Shown: positions 1 through 9,833 of the stretch, piece by piece
Numbering within the stretch: the stretch's first letter is position 1
Layout: each line of letters opens with the position of its first letter
From: Pyrus communis
Taxonomy: Eukaryota > Streptophyta > Magnoliopsida > Rosales > Rosaceae
Assembly (NCBI RefSeq): GCF_963583255.1
Contig: NW_026908888.1
Coordinates: 89,501 to 153,500, forward strand
Direction of reading: 5' to 3'
DNA length: 64,000 nucleotides
Notes under the pieces: model-generated
What the model was told of the DNA's origin: nothing
The model's input: the letters and a program-made list of their open reading frames with translations, nothing else
Databases searched by the model: none
Made by a program: the position numbers and the translations under genes

Positions 1-75
1 GCTGCCATAGTTACAGGGGAGGAGAGACGACTGTTGCCTCCTTTTCCTACCATCAATCCCATCTGTCCTCTAACC

Positions 76-1046
76 ATGGAGTCCACTGACCAAGAAGGTA
101 ACCCTAGCTCCAACCGTAAGAGGAAGTATAAGGAAGAGGTTGGCAGCATTCGTGGAAGGTTTTGAAGGTTGCCATGCAGCCAAGTAGTTTTAGGTATGTC
201 AATAATTGCCTAGCAGGACGTAAATCCACTGTTAACGAGCTTAGCGAACCGCTAGACGAGAATGGATCAGATCGTGACCGGATGATGAGGCTATCTTCTT
301 ATGTAAGTGTTATTCTGTCATTTCTTTATTTTCTTCCCTCTTTTTTTTGGTAGTGACGATCATCCTGTCATGTAGGTCATGACTGAGTATGACAACAGAT
401 TACGAGAGGTTGAGTGGTACAAGGCAAAGTTTAAAGAGAATAACCTGCTTGTGAATGATGCCAGAAAAATGAGCAAAGCTTTGGCTGAGGCCATCTGCCT
501 CAAAGATCAACACTTTGAGAGTTTGAAGAGGCGAAATGGTGGGAACGTGAAGCTCAAGAAACAACTGGAGGGGACTGGGAAACAGTTGGAGACCACTATC
601 CTTGAAGTTTCCAAGGTTAAAGGGAGTTAGATAGTGCCTTGGTTGAAGTTTCTGAGCTAAAGAAGAGTATCCCAACTGAGAGGGACACTGCCGTGTAGGA
701 GTTCTTAGGTTCCCAGGCCTTTCACGACGCTTTTAAACCACACTGCATCCGAGCGGCAAATTTTGGGAAAAGGAAATGGATGGCCGTCTTGAAGCGTTAC
801 GATAATGGAAACATTATCCGAAAGTACCATGATGAGATGGATGAGTACCGACAAAGAGGTGAAGCCTTCATCCTCACAGTTGATCCTAATAGTGAGGATG
901 ACTCTGATAACGAGGCTAGTCTCGGTGAGCAGTCTCAGGAGAATGAGGATGGTTCTGGAGATACCGAGGATGGTGGTGATGGCAATGCGGTTGAAACGCA
1001 AAGTGATATTGTCAGGGGTTCGACCTCAAATAAGGATGACTCATAG
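76..1046 (+). pseudogene. Antisense ORF of Tat-1: coiled-coil protein with acidic C-terminus, broken
   Basis: This lies on the strand opposite to the Tat-1 pol, in the place where antisense extra ORFs occur in Tat elements. A short basic N-terminal segment starts at the ATG at 76. A likely intron runs from the GTAAGT at 303 to the TAG at 376. A Lys/Glu-rich coiled-coil exon follows from 379. At about 621-630 a run of G is one base short, giving a TAG in the starting frame. The next frame continues the same protein from 624 through an in-frame TAG near 697 to a highly acidic Asp/Glu/Ser/Gly tail ending at 1046. It resembles the C-terminal part of plant proteins annotated as gypsy-type transposon proteins, but I do not recognise a named domain. 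Function unknown. Confidence 0.6.
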
Positions 1047-1420
1047 TGCCCTCTTTTTCTGCTTGTACTTTGAATGTAATAGTTTGTTGTTTGTATGGCA
1101 TGTGCTATGTATTCTGAATGTACTAGTTTGTTGTTTGTCTGGCATGTGCCATGTTATAAGGCTGAGGGTTTTTTGTTTGTGTATGTTTGCAACCTTGTAC
1201 TGTTCGCTTTGATGTTAATTGCCAAGTATTTGTACTATCATTGATAAATGTTTGGCTATGTTTGAATAGATCCCTTGTTTGGATATAAGTCATGTTGACA
1301 TATACTTAGACTTTATTTCATGTTGTAAGCATTCGTGTTGAAGCTTTAAACCTGAGCGTTTCAGTGATAAGGATGTAAGGGAGTTAGGACCAAGTTGTCT
1401 AAATCACCTCTTTATTGAAT
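1047..1420. other. Non-coding spacer between the antisense ORF and integrase of Tat-1
   Basis: No coding potential. It contains a two-copy imperfect tandem repeat of 44 bp (1072-1115 and 1116-1153) rich in TTTGTTG and GGCATGTGC. It is probably the 3' untranslated part of the antisense gene. Confidence 0.45.
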
Positions 1421-2300
1421 TTATGCCAAATGGCCTTCATTACATAGGATGCCAAATGGCCATAGCTCAACACTTGTACAGTGTTTGTAGGAACCAGGGC
1501 GACTGATGCCAATAACTTTAAACGGTTTATCCCAATTTGGGCTGAGCTTGCCTTCACTAGGGACTCTGTCGCAGAGTAGTCTTTTCTTCAATACCAAGTC
1601 CCCCACTTTGAAAGAGCGAGGTTTGACTCTTGAGTCATAGTAGTTGAAGATGTGCTGCTTATAGGCGACATTCCTCAAGTGAGCCTAGTTTCTGTGTTCC
1701 TCGACTAAATCCAAGTTGAGGGTGAGCTGTTTGTCATTTTCACTTTGCATGTATTTCTGGACTCAGAACGTTGCTTGCTCAAGCTCAACTGGGACAACGG
1801 CCTCTGTACCAAAGGCAAGTGAGAATGGAGTTTCTCCTGTTAAAGTCCGATATGAAGTGCGGTATGACCAAATAACTTGGGGTACAAATTATGGCCAACA
1901 ACCTTTAGCCTTGTCTAAGCTGGTTTTCAAAGTCCGCTTGATTATTTTGTTGATGACCTCAACTTGTCCGTTAGACTGGGGATAAGCTAGGGAGGCAAAA
2001 ATAAGTTGATGTTGAACTTAGAACAAAACATCCTGAACTTCTTATTGTCGAATTGCTGCCCATTGTCCATGACTATCACATTAGGAATGCCAAATCTGCA
2101 ATAGATGTTCTTCCATACGAAGTCTTCTATTTTTGCCTCAGTAATGGTTGCCAAGGGTTCTACTTCGGCCCACTTTGTGAAGTAGTCAACTGCAACGATC
2201 GTATAGCGGACCTTGCCCTTTCCTGTAGGCATTGGGTCGATCAAATCAAGTCCCTATCGGGTGAAGGGCCAAGGGCTGATCATATGAGAAAAAGGCTCGG
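1421..2300 (-). pseudogene. Tat-1 integrase remnant
   Basis: The core is readable at 2244-1987, with VDYFTKWAEVEPL and the second catalytic Asp in MDNGQQF. The catalytic Glu follows near 1940 in the context NGQVEV, but in another frame, so a frameshift separates them. The C-terminal end (1678-1421) has the GDLVLKK and NWDKPFKV features of the Ty3/gypsy integrase tail. The enzyme would insert the cDNA into the genome; this copy cannot make it. Neighbours are the RNase H remnant upstream on the minus strand and the antisense ORF beyond. Confidence 0.7.
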
Positions 2301-3135
2301 GAGGGAAATGATGAATAGTTGCGTAGCGTTGACACTTATCACATGAGCGGGATATTCTGATAGGATCTTGGTGGAGTGTTGGCCAGTAATATCCTTGGCA
2401 AAAAGCCTTGTGTGCTAGGGATCGAGATCCAGCATGATCTCCGCAGACTCCTTCATGTATTTCTCGAAAGACAATTTCCGCTTCTGCAGGTGTGAGGCAC
2501 CGTAAGTATGGTAAGTTAAAACCTCGCTTGTAGAGTTGGTCATTAATGATCAGGTAGCAGGTAGACTTATATCAAATCTGATTAGCTTGGACTTTATCAT
2601 TTGGGAGGGTGCCATGAGCAAGAAATTTATAAATCAGGGTGATCCAGCTATCCCCCTGTTACAAGACTTCTGCAACCATGGTGCTTGGTGCTGCCAACAA
2701 TTCGACGTGAATTTTTCTGCCAATCTTGTCTTCCACTGCTGAGGCGAGGCAAGCCAAATTGTCTGCATGACTGTTTGCCACTCAAGGGACTTGGGTGATC
2801 AGGTAGTGGAAGTGCTTGAGCAAAAGCTGCGTTTGCGCAAGATACGCTGCCATGGAGTTATCCTTAGCGTCAAAGTTGTTCGTGATTTGGTTAACCACCA
2901 ATTGGGAGTCACTGAAGATATTAATTTGTTCAACTCCAAGGTGTTTGGCCAAACGTAAACCTGCTAAAAGGGCCTCATATCGGCCTTATTGTTTGACGCC
3001 TTCAATTTGAAGCGAAGAGCATACTCCATTGCCACTTTGTCAGGGGTAGTCAGGACTAGTCCTGCTCCACAGCCCTATTGGTTGGATGAGCCATCAACAT
3101 ATAGAGTCCATACTGTTCAATAAACATTGAATTAA
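2301..3135 (-). pseudogene. Tat-1 RNase H / archaeal-type RNase H / integrase zinc-finger remnant
   Basis: On the minus strand near 3100-3060 the residues YVDGSSNQ, a stop codon, then GCGAGLVL are visible. They are followed near 3000 by FKLKASNNKAD. This is the signature of the additional (archaeal-like) RNase H that Tat elements carry after the normal one. Stops and frame changes run throughout. The part nearer 2400 corresponds to the linker and the integrase N-terminus but is too degraded to read reliably. Confidence 0.6.
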
Positions 3136-3807
3136 CTAGCTTTGATAAGTCGCCCTTGCATTCTTTAGGCCGAATGGCATGACTTTATAGCAATATAATC
3201 CTCTGTCAGTGGTGAAGGCCATGTGTTCTTGGTCTGAAGGGTTCATGAGGATTTGGTTGTACCCTGAGTAAGCATCCATGAAGCTCAAGAGTTCACACCC
3301 TGCTGTAGAGTCTATAAGTCTATCAATGAGAGGAAGGGGAAAGCTATCCTTCGGGCATCCTTTGTTTAAGTCGGTGTAGTTGACACACATTCTCCACAAG
3401 ATCGTTTGAAGCAAAAGACTTTCCTTGGTCGGATTTTTCTTAACAAGGACCACATTTGCTACCCACGTTGGATAATTGACTTCACGGATGAAGCCTATGC
3501 TTTTGAGTTTTTTAACTTTTGCCTTCATTGCCTCGTATCATTCAGCATCATAAGATCTTCGCTTCTGTCTCACCGGCTTGGTCTTGGGATCAATACTTAA
3601 GCGATGACAGATGATATCAGGAGAGATGCCTGGCATGTCTTCGTATGACCAGGCGAAGGCTTTAGTGTTCTCTTGCAAAAAAAGAGATCAATGCTAACCG
3701 AATGGGTAGTGACAAAGTGGTGCCAATCTTCACTATGCAGTCCAGATAATCTTTTGAGATAGAGACCTTCTCCAACTCTTCAGCAGGTTGTGCTTGCTAG
3801 GTGAAAG
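3136..3807 (-). pseudogene. Tat-1 reverse transcriptase remnant
   Basis: The frame at 3528-3136 shows RT palm and finger motifs: GFIREVNYPTWVANVVLVKK, VNYTDLNKGCPKDSFPLP, SFMDAYSGYNQI and KVMPFGLKNARATYQ. It then stops just before the YxDD box, which is not found in frame. Upstream on the minus strand (to 3807) is the acidic linker to the protease, cut by the solo LTR. It contains an in-frame insertion of about eight residues (around LLLQTILWR). Non-functional. Confidence 0.75.
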
Positions 3808-5961
3808 TGTGACAGCCCGTTCCGAAAATTTTAAAACGTACGCGTGAAAAGACGATTTTGCCCCTAGCGTGATTTTTTTTCCGTTGTGTGGTTGTTTGAA
3901 TTGGTGTGGCTGGTTGTTGACCACACACACACTCCCATAATTTCCCTAACCCTTTCCCCCTATCCCTGCACCTATCCCGTGCCCATTTTCCTTCCCATTT
4001 TCATACCCATGTGTACGGACACACTCCAAAACCACCCAAATCTTCACAGATCGAAGAAACAAAGTACATATCCATGCTCGTGAGGTTCATTGGTGTCCAA
4101 CCATACCCATTTCAGATAAGGATACCTTCGTTTTCACGTCGAACTCGGGATACCCGATTTTTGGTACTGTTCATGCACACGTAAATTCTTATGTTTTTGG
4201 GAATTTCAAGCTTGTAGGAAGCTTGGTGAGGTCCTTAGGAGGCTCGGGTGGTTCGTTTGAAGGTTTTGGACGTCGGGATCACGAGTTTCGAGGTTGGCCG
4301 GAGTTGGGGGTATTTTCCCGTCAAGATTTCGTGGATTTTAGCACTTGAAAGTGGTATGATTTTGTTCCTCTCGTTGTAAGCTTCAATTTGGTACCAATTT
4401 TGTGAAATTTGGTTGAAAAATGAAGAAGATAGGACAATTTGAATTTTTTCCCGATTTTCCGGCGTCGTCGCCGACGCCGGAGCCTCGCAGGAGAAGACGA
4501 CAGACTATTCCGTCAGTTTGGACGGAATATTCCTAACGCCGTTGATGGAATCCATTAAAGTTAACGGAATATTCCTGACGGCGTTAACTGACGCCGTCAT
4601 CGTGCCAAGCACGTGCCTGCGCGTGGCCGTGCCTTGGCCGGCGCGTGGGGGCGCGTGCGGCGGTGAAATTTTTTTCTAAAAATATGGGGATGATCCTGAG
4701 GTTGAGTAGATCATGTTGGTGTATTCATACACCCCATTTGAGCATTGTATGAGAAGTTATTTCTTAAGTTTGGTTATGTGCTTTAAAATTAACGTTTTTA
4801 TAGTTGTTTCGCATATAGGTGAATCCTATCCCAAGGACGAACGTGGTCACTCGAGGCAGGGGGGTTACAACCCTTCCACTTACCAGGGAGTGGGCTTTTG
4901 GTTTTCCGTATATACCTATATACTTATACTTTTCCCAGAAATTTGTTTAGAATGTTTATTCGTTATATGCCATGCCTATCGTTTTGTCGTTGTTTATGCA
5001 TTGTTAATTGTTTATATATATGTATGTTTGGTGCTGCGGACGCACAGGTGAGTTGTGATTTATGTTTACATTTAGTAGTGATTTGAGATGCATAGAGAGC
5101 TCATAACCTGCACCCCCGGTGTTAGTGCTCCTGCCCAGAGTTGGGAACAATCCTTCACGTGATGTTCATCTCCCGCACCACACGCTCAGCTTGGATCCAA
5201 GTTAGGTGCATAGTCTTGTCGTACAGACCACTCTAGGTGGTTCCGACTCTTAGGTGACCTGCGATTATTCGCCCAACCTTCACGTGATCGTAGCACTTGA
5301 GCGTATATATATGTTACACCCAGGCTTGTCGTACAGACCACTTTAGGTGGTTCCAACTCGTGTGCAGGTTTAGTTAGTGAGATTGAGATTTGAGCTCTAG
5401 ATTCAGCCGTACAGGTCACGTTAGGTGACTCCGGCTGACATATTCTATGATATTGATGCGTTATTACCTGAGCACTTGCATTTTACTTTGAGGTTTTGGC
5501 ATAGCATATTCTTGAGCATGATTTATATATTTATATACTATTTTCTGGGAAGTATACAGGTTTTACAGCGAGGGGTTAAAACTTATTTATTAAATGGTTT
5601 TTGAAAAGCTTTGTTTTTACTCACGCTTTTGTTTTGCGCCCCCTCCAAGTTCTAGTTGGCTAGCACGTTTGGTGGTTTCCCTGAGGATTTCCTCGGCATA
5701 TCTGATAGACGATCACCAGTGTAGGGCCACCTTCGGGTGTGCTTTTGTTGCGTCGTTTTCTTCTAGACTGCATTAGGCTTTCATGCTCTTAACTTAGTGT
5801 CGCACTTACACTTGCACTTGTTTGTTATTACTTTGTGTAAAGCTAGTTTTTATTTATTCGTACTATTTCTATTATTACTTTATTAGCTTCCGCACTGTGC
5901 ACATGGTTACGTCACTCCCACGTGACGGACAACATGCCCTGATCTCGATCGGGGTATGTCA
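3808..5961. mobile_element. Solo LTR (TGTGACAG family, copy 1) inside Tat-1 pol
   Basis: A 2154-bp unit begins TGTGACAGCCCG and ends GGGGTATGTCA. It is flanked on both sides by the 5-bp duplication GAAAG (3803-3807 and 5962-5966). It has TG...CA ends, no internal coding region, and a second homologous copy at 13836-16117 with its own target duplication. That is the signature of a solo LTR left by recombination between the two LTRs of a complete element. Inside are two tandem copies of a palindromic GGAATATTCC / GGCGTTAA block (4509-4600). There are also three short imperfect palindromes around TAGGTGGTTCC or TAGGTGACTCC (about 5219, 5328, 5404). The parent family is not identifiable from the LTR alone. 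Confidence 0.85.
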
Positions 5962-6760
5962 GAAAGAGTCATCTCGAGGATCGTTGGGTTGACTATGACC
6001 ACCGTGATGATCCAAGTTGGCTTTGTCCGAGTTGGTCTTTATAACTTGGTCATGTATAGAAAGTGTTTCTTTGGGTACATGCAAGTGTTGTTGCTTAACT
6101 GAAGTGTTATAACATGATCGTGCACTAAGTTGATCTCCTCTGATGTAACCATTGCCATAGGGGGTTGGAAATTTCATCAACAACATATGTGTGGATACCA
6201 TAGCCTTGAGATCATTGATGCCTGTGCGCCCAAAGATACCTGTGCGCCCACTTTGTGAAGTAGTCAACCACCAAGAAGTTAGTGGTGATGGTGGCTGTGT
6301 ACGGGCCTGTACTAATGGTGAAGGGTAAATGTACACTCCCTAAAGGTTGCACGACATCACCGGAGAAGCTTATCAGAGGAGAAACCAAGTGATCGAGCAA
6401 GTGTTTAGCTACATTAAGTGTTTTGAAAGCTTCAGCAAACATGATATTGATCGATGCCCCCGTGTCTACCAGGATTTGTCGTACATCAAAGTTGGCTATG
6501 CGAGCCTTCACAATCAGTGGGTCGTTGTGAGGATAGATGATACCTCTTTCTTCCTCAGGGTAGAAACATATTGGATCCCAGTTAGGCTTTTGATACTTGC
6601 CTCCCCTGATGTCTTCCACGTGAAACAATTGGTGGCCAGACTTCAACGTTCGTTCATTGTTTTTCATGGCCCTATTGGAAGATTCAGATATGGGTGTGCC
6701 ACCGCATATGGAATATATCACATTTACTTGGCGTTGGTTGTGGTTATCCCTTGGAGGGTA
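5962..6760 (-). pseudogene. Tat-1 aspartic protease and downstream linker, with chimeric patch
   Basis: The minus frame 6721-6212 contains the retropepsin active site ILVDTGASINIM and the flap-side segment GDVVQPLGSVHLPFTI. At NFLVVD the protease sequence switches into VDYFTKWA, which belongs to integrase. An 18-bp tandem duplication follows, and protease-linker sequence resumes in another frame (INDLKAMVSTHML, 6200-5962). The 23-nt integrase stretch is identical to 2168-2190. The normal C-terminal end of the protease (the IIGR motif) is destroyed. Cleavage of the Gag-Pol precursor would be lost. Confidence 0.7.
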
Positions 6761-6769
6761 AAGAAGGAA

Positions 6770-8673
6770 TTAATCAAATTTTCCTTCATGTGCCAAAGCT
6801 TCAATATGATCACGGAGGGTGATACATTTCTTGCCGTCATGGCCATTATACTCGTGGTAACCACAAAACATACTTGTGTTCTTCGTGGACTTGTAATCTG
6901 GCTCCCTCGGCCTTGGCTTTGGTATCAAGTGAGCTATACTGGGGTAAATGGCCGTGCATGTGGCGTTCAAAGGTGTGTATGTCTCATACCTCGGGGTAGG
7001 ACTATTCTTGACACGTGCTTGGCCCACTGCATTGACTGCTTGGGGGAGGGCATTATCGTGGCGATACCTTTGGTTATTGCGATAGTGCCCCTTACTCTTT
7101 TTATTAAAATGAGACTGGTGAGGATGGAAGTCTTTCCTCTTGCCCTGAGAATGATACACCTGTTAACTTGGCGAGGTATTAGATAGGGCAAGGGGAAGCG
7201 TCACTGCCGTTTGGAAGGTTGAGGTCTTCTCATTCGGTTGGATCTGGCTTCCACTCCCCATTTGCTGATAAGGGATGGCTGTAAGGAGTTTCCCTTGATA
7301 TGTCCTTGGCTCGGCGGAGGCATGGTTGTAAGCCTATGCCATCACCTCAGAGTAAGTCTTCCAAGTGTTAGCATTGATCGTGTACTTGAAGAAATAGTCG
7401 CGTAGGCCTGCCGTGAAGGCTTTAAAGGTGGTCTTGTCATTTGCCTCAGCACAGCGAGAATACTCATGGCTGATGCGGCCGACATACTTTCGTAGTGACT
7501 TGTCCAGCTTCTGGCGAATAATGTACAAGTTATCTACGGAATGTAAGCGATCTGTCTGGAAGATGTGTTGAGAGACAAACAGTTTCCTCAGTTCCTCAAA
7601 TGAGTTTACCGTCTCAGGTGGGAGACGACAATACCAATTTAGAGCTCCGCCAGAGAAGGTAGAAGGGAAGAGAAGACATCGTTCTTTGTCAGTGTGCATC
7701 CGGTATGCCATGGTGGACTCAAAGAGGTTAAGGTGTTCAATCGGGTCCTCCATTCCAGTGTAGAGTTGTAAGCCAAGCTTCTGCTTTGTCTTTGCTTGGA
7801 GGGGGGTGTCGAGGATCCTCCTTGTAAGAGGGCCTGGCCTGGGTTGGTTCCAATCAGGTATTTCGGCTTGACATTCGGCCTTCAACTTGTTTACTTCCTC
7901 AAGGAGTTGTAGGACAAAGGGGTCCTAAGTGGAGTCAGGTACTGCTGGATCCTTCTTCCGTAGGTCTCCATCTCCTCTTAGAAGTAGGAAAGCTTGATCA
8001 AGGGCATGAGATTTTTCTTTGGACTCACCGTACTGACTTCCAGGACGAGCCTGTCGAAACGCCCCCGAGTCCTCCGTACCTTCATATTCCTCAAGGAAAT
8101 GTCACTCATTCCCTAGATTGGCAGTTGGCTTGGGGCATGGGAGAGGACTGAATCTTTCAGAAACCCTTGGGTCATTGACCGTCAAGCTTATGTGGATGGG
8201 GCTCTCTCGACGTTGCCTCAGGAAGTCCCGACAGTCGTGATAAACGGCTTTTGATCCTTCTACTCCTTCTGCAAGAAGGTGCCTTCCTCCACTTCTCCTG
8301 CTTTGGGTCGAAGCAGTTGGGTCGAGAGAGGTCTCATTTTGATCAACACCTTGATGAGTAACTCGCTCCCCATTAGGGATATCTATGTTAAAGGCAGGTG
8401 ATCCCCCGTGTTAGGGGCACCCAGGTGGTGGTTGACTTCCCCGGGGGCGATAAGTTCGTGTGTTTGAGTATGCCTAGCTTCATGGAGCATCCCGAAGAGT
8501 TTCTCATACTACTCCCAGAGGATCTCATTGTTTATCGTTATCTTGTTGTTCTGAGCCTCTAGCTCATCGACTTTAGCCTGAAGAGCAAACTTCTTTCGTT
8601 CCTTCTTTTGTTGCTTTGCACTAAGTGCGAGAGGGGTGTCGTTCTGCGTGTTGTGGCTCCCTTCGCTCCCCAT
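6770..8673 (-). pseudogene. Tat-1 gag remnant
   Basis: Three blocks are readable. The N-terminus starts at the ATG with its first base at 8673 (MGSEGSHNTQND) and has a Lys-rich coiled coil. The capsid-like Retrotrans_gag domain is at 7885-7334 (PFSSTFSGGALNWY-type core, FVSQHIFQTDRLHS). The nucleocapsid-like end at 7159-6770 has a variant zinc knuckle C-x2-H-x4-H-x4-C (CGYHEYNGHDGKKC). Stops and frame changes separate the blocks; 7900-8500 is degraded. Gag would form the virus-like particle that packages element RNA. Confidence 0.7.
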
Positions 8674-8760
8674 GTTGGAGAGGGGTGCCTGGTCAAAAGA
8701 GAGTGTACGAATGGTGGAAACCAGCTTGACAAAGCTGGAGAGAGTAGGAATAAGTGCGGT

Positions 8761-8777
8761 TCCCACAGACAGTGCCA
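8761..8777 (-). promoter_or_regulatory. Tat-1 primer-binding site
   Basis: On the minus strand, TGGCACTGTCTGTGGGA lies five bases inside the LTR end. It resembles the TGGCGCCGTCTGTGGGA site (tRNA-Arg type) usual in Tat elements, with two substitutions. It would prime minus-strand cDNA synthesis. Confidence 0.6.
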
Positions 8778-8782
8778 AATGT

Positions 8783-9312
8783 TGATGCATAAAATCGGCG
8801 AGGACTTTGGTACAATAGAAAGTGTCAAGTTTGTGACCTTCGCTAGGTTGCTCTGGTCATTAGTGTGGATAAGTATGTAAATGAATAGAGACAGGGAAGC
8901 AAACAACACAAGATGTACATGGTTCACCCAGGTTGGCTACGTCCACAGAGTATAGAAGTTCTCATTAGTTGTGAAGGGTTTACACAAATACATAGGTTCA
9001 AGCTCTCTTTTAGTAAGTTCTAGTGAATAGTTTAGTACAAATGACATTAGGGATTATTGTGGGAGAATGATCCCCTTTTATAGAAGAGAGTTTCTACCTT
9101 TGTTCCGACATTTACACGTGTCGTGTTGTGATTGGCCTCTGATATCGACACATGTTGCACTGTGATTGGCCTCTGATACCGACATGCATCGCGTTGTGAT
9201 TGGCCTCCTGGTTGGAGGAAAAGTCCTGTGGGTCTTTGACGATACACTGTTGACCGATGCTCAGTAGTTTCGGGATTGGTCAAGTATGGTACAAACAATT
9301 AGTATAGGTTGT
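8783..9312 (-). mobile_element. Tat-1 5' LTR
   Basis: This is the stretch between the primer-binding site and the point (about 9312) where sequence changes to an A-rich leader of another element. Its left edge reads TGATGC (minus strand GCATCA). The right edge, GGTTGTAAG, lacks the terminal CA seen in the related fragment at 11701-11838, so the outermost bases are lost. It contains three tandem degenerate copies of GTGATTGGCCTC(C/T)GATA (9120-9210), possibly promoter elements. Confidence 0.55.
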
Positions 9313-9819
9313 AAGAAAAAAAATAAAGATACCAATCATCCATCACCAATCAATAACAAACCAAAACTTTATGAAAAACAACAAACATATTGAATCAAAA
9401 CACCAAAACTTTTTATTCTTGATAAGAACAACAAGAACATTGAAGAACACACATGACAACTCATAAGAGCTCCATGAATGTTTTCACTCAATAAAACTCA
9501 TTTCACTACTCAAAAGAGGCTTAACATCCTAGGGTACTTAGGGGTTCCAAAAGTCACTTTAAAACATTTTTAACAAGACAAACATGAACCCAAAAATCCA
9601 CCCTTTGGATTTGGCCGAATTTCACCACATACACGGCACCAAATTTTAGTTCCAATATTCATGCTTAAATGAACTACATCTACAACATTTGAGATGCTAA
9701 ATTTTCAAGCGAAATTTATATTCAAAAAGCAAGAACAAGGCTTGTAACATTTACAACATTTAAATCACAAACCATGAAATACACAAAACCCAAAAGGATT
9801 CACCATACACTGTACCTAG

Positions 9820-9831
9820 GCTCTGATACCA
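9820..9831 (-). promoter_or_regulatory. Primer-binding site, tRNA-Met (initiator) type
   Basis: The minus strand reads TGGTATCAGAGC, the classical plant LTR-element primer site. It starts two bases inside the LTR edge at 9834. Confidence 0.85.
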
Positions 9832-9833
9832 CT

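Larger units (their letters stand above)
1..9312 (-). mobile_element. Tat-1: decayed Tat-lineage Ty3/gypsy LTR retrotransposon (3' end outside window)
   Basis: Read on the minus strand, the order is LTR (9312-8783), primer-binding site (8777-8761), gag, aspartic protease, RT, RNase H, an additional archaeal-type RNase H and integrase (to about 1421). An antisense ORF follows on the plus strand (76-1046). The second RNase H, the variant CHHC gag knuckle and the antisense ORF downstream of integrase all fit the Tat group of Ty3/gypsy. Every coding block has stops or frameshifts, so the element is dead. Its 3' LTR would lie left of position 1. A solo LTR splits it at 3808-5961. Lineage assignment is from family knowledge; the domain order is seen directly. 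Confidence 0.8.

Noticed and set aside
3886..4083. Possible small gene at the start of the TGTGACAG LTR
   Set aside because: The frame is not conserved in the second LTR copy at 13.9 kb.
6347..7186. 279-codon plus-strand ORF opposite Tat-1 protease/gag
   Set aside because: Exact antisense of recognisable gag and protease remnants; no independent protein features.
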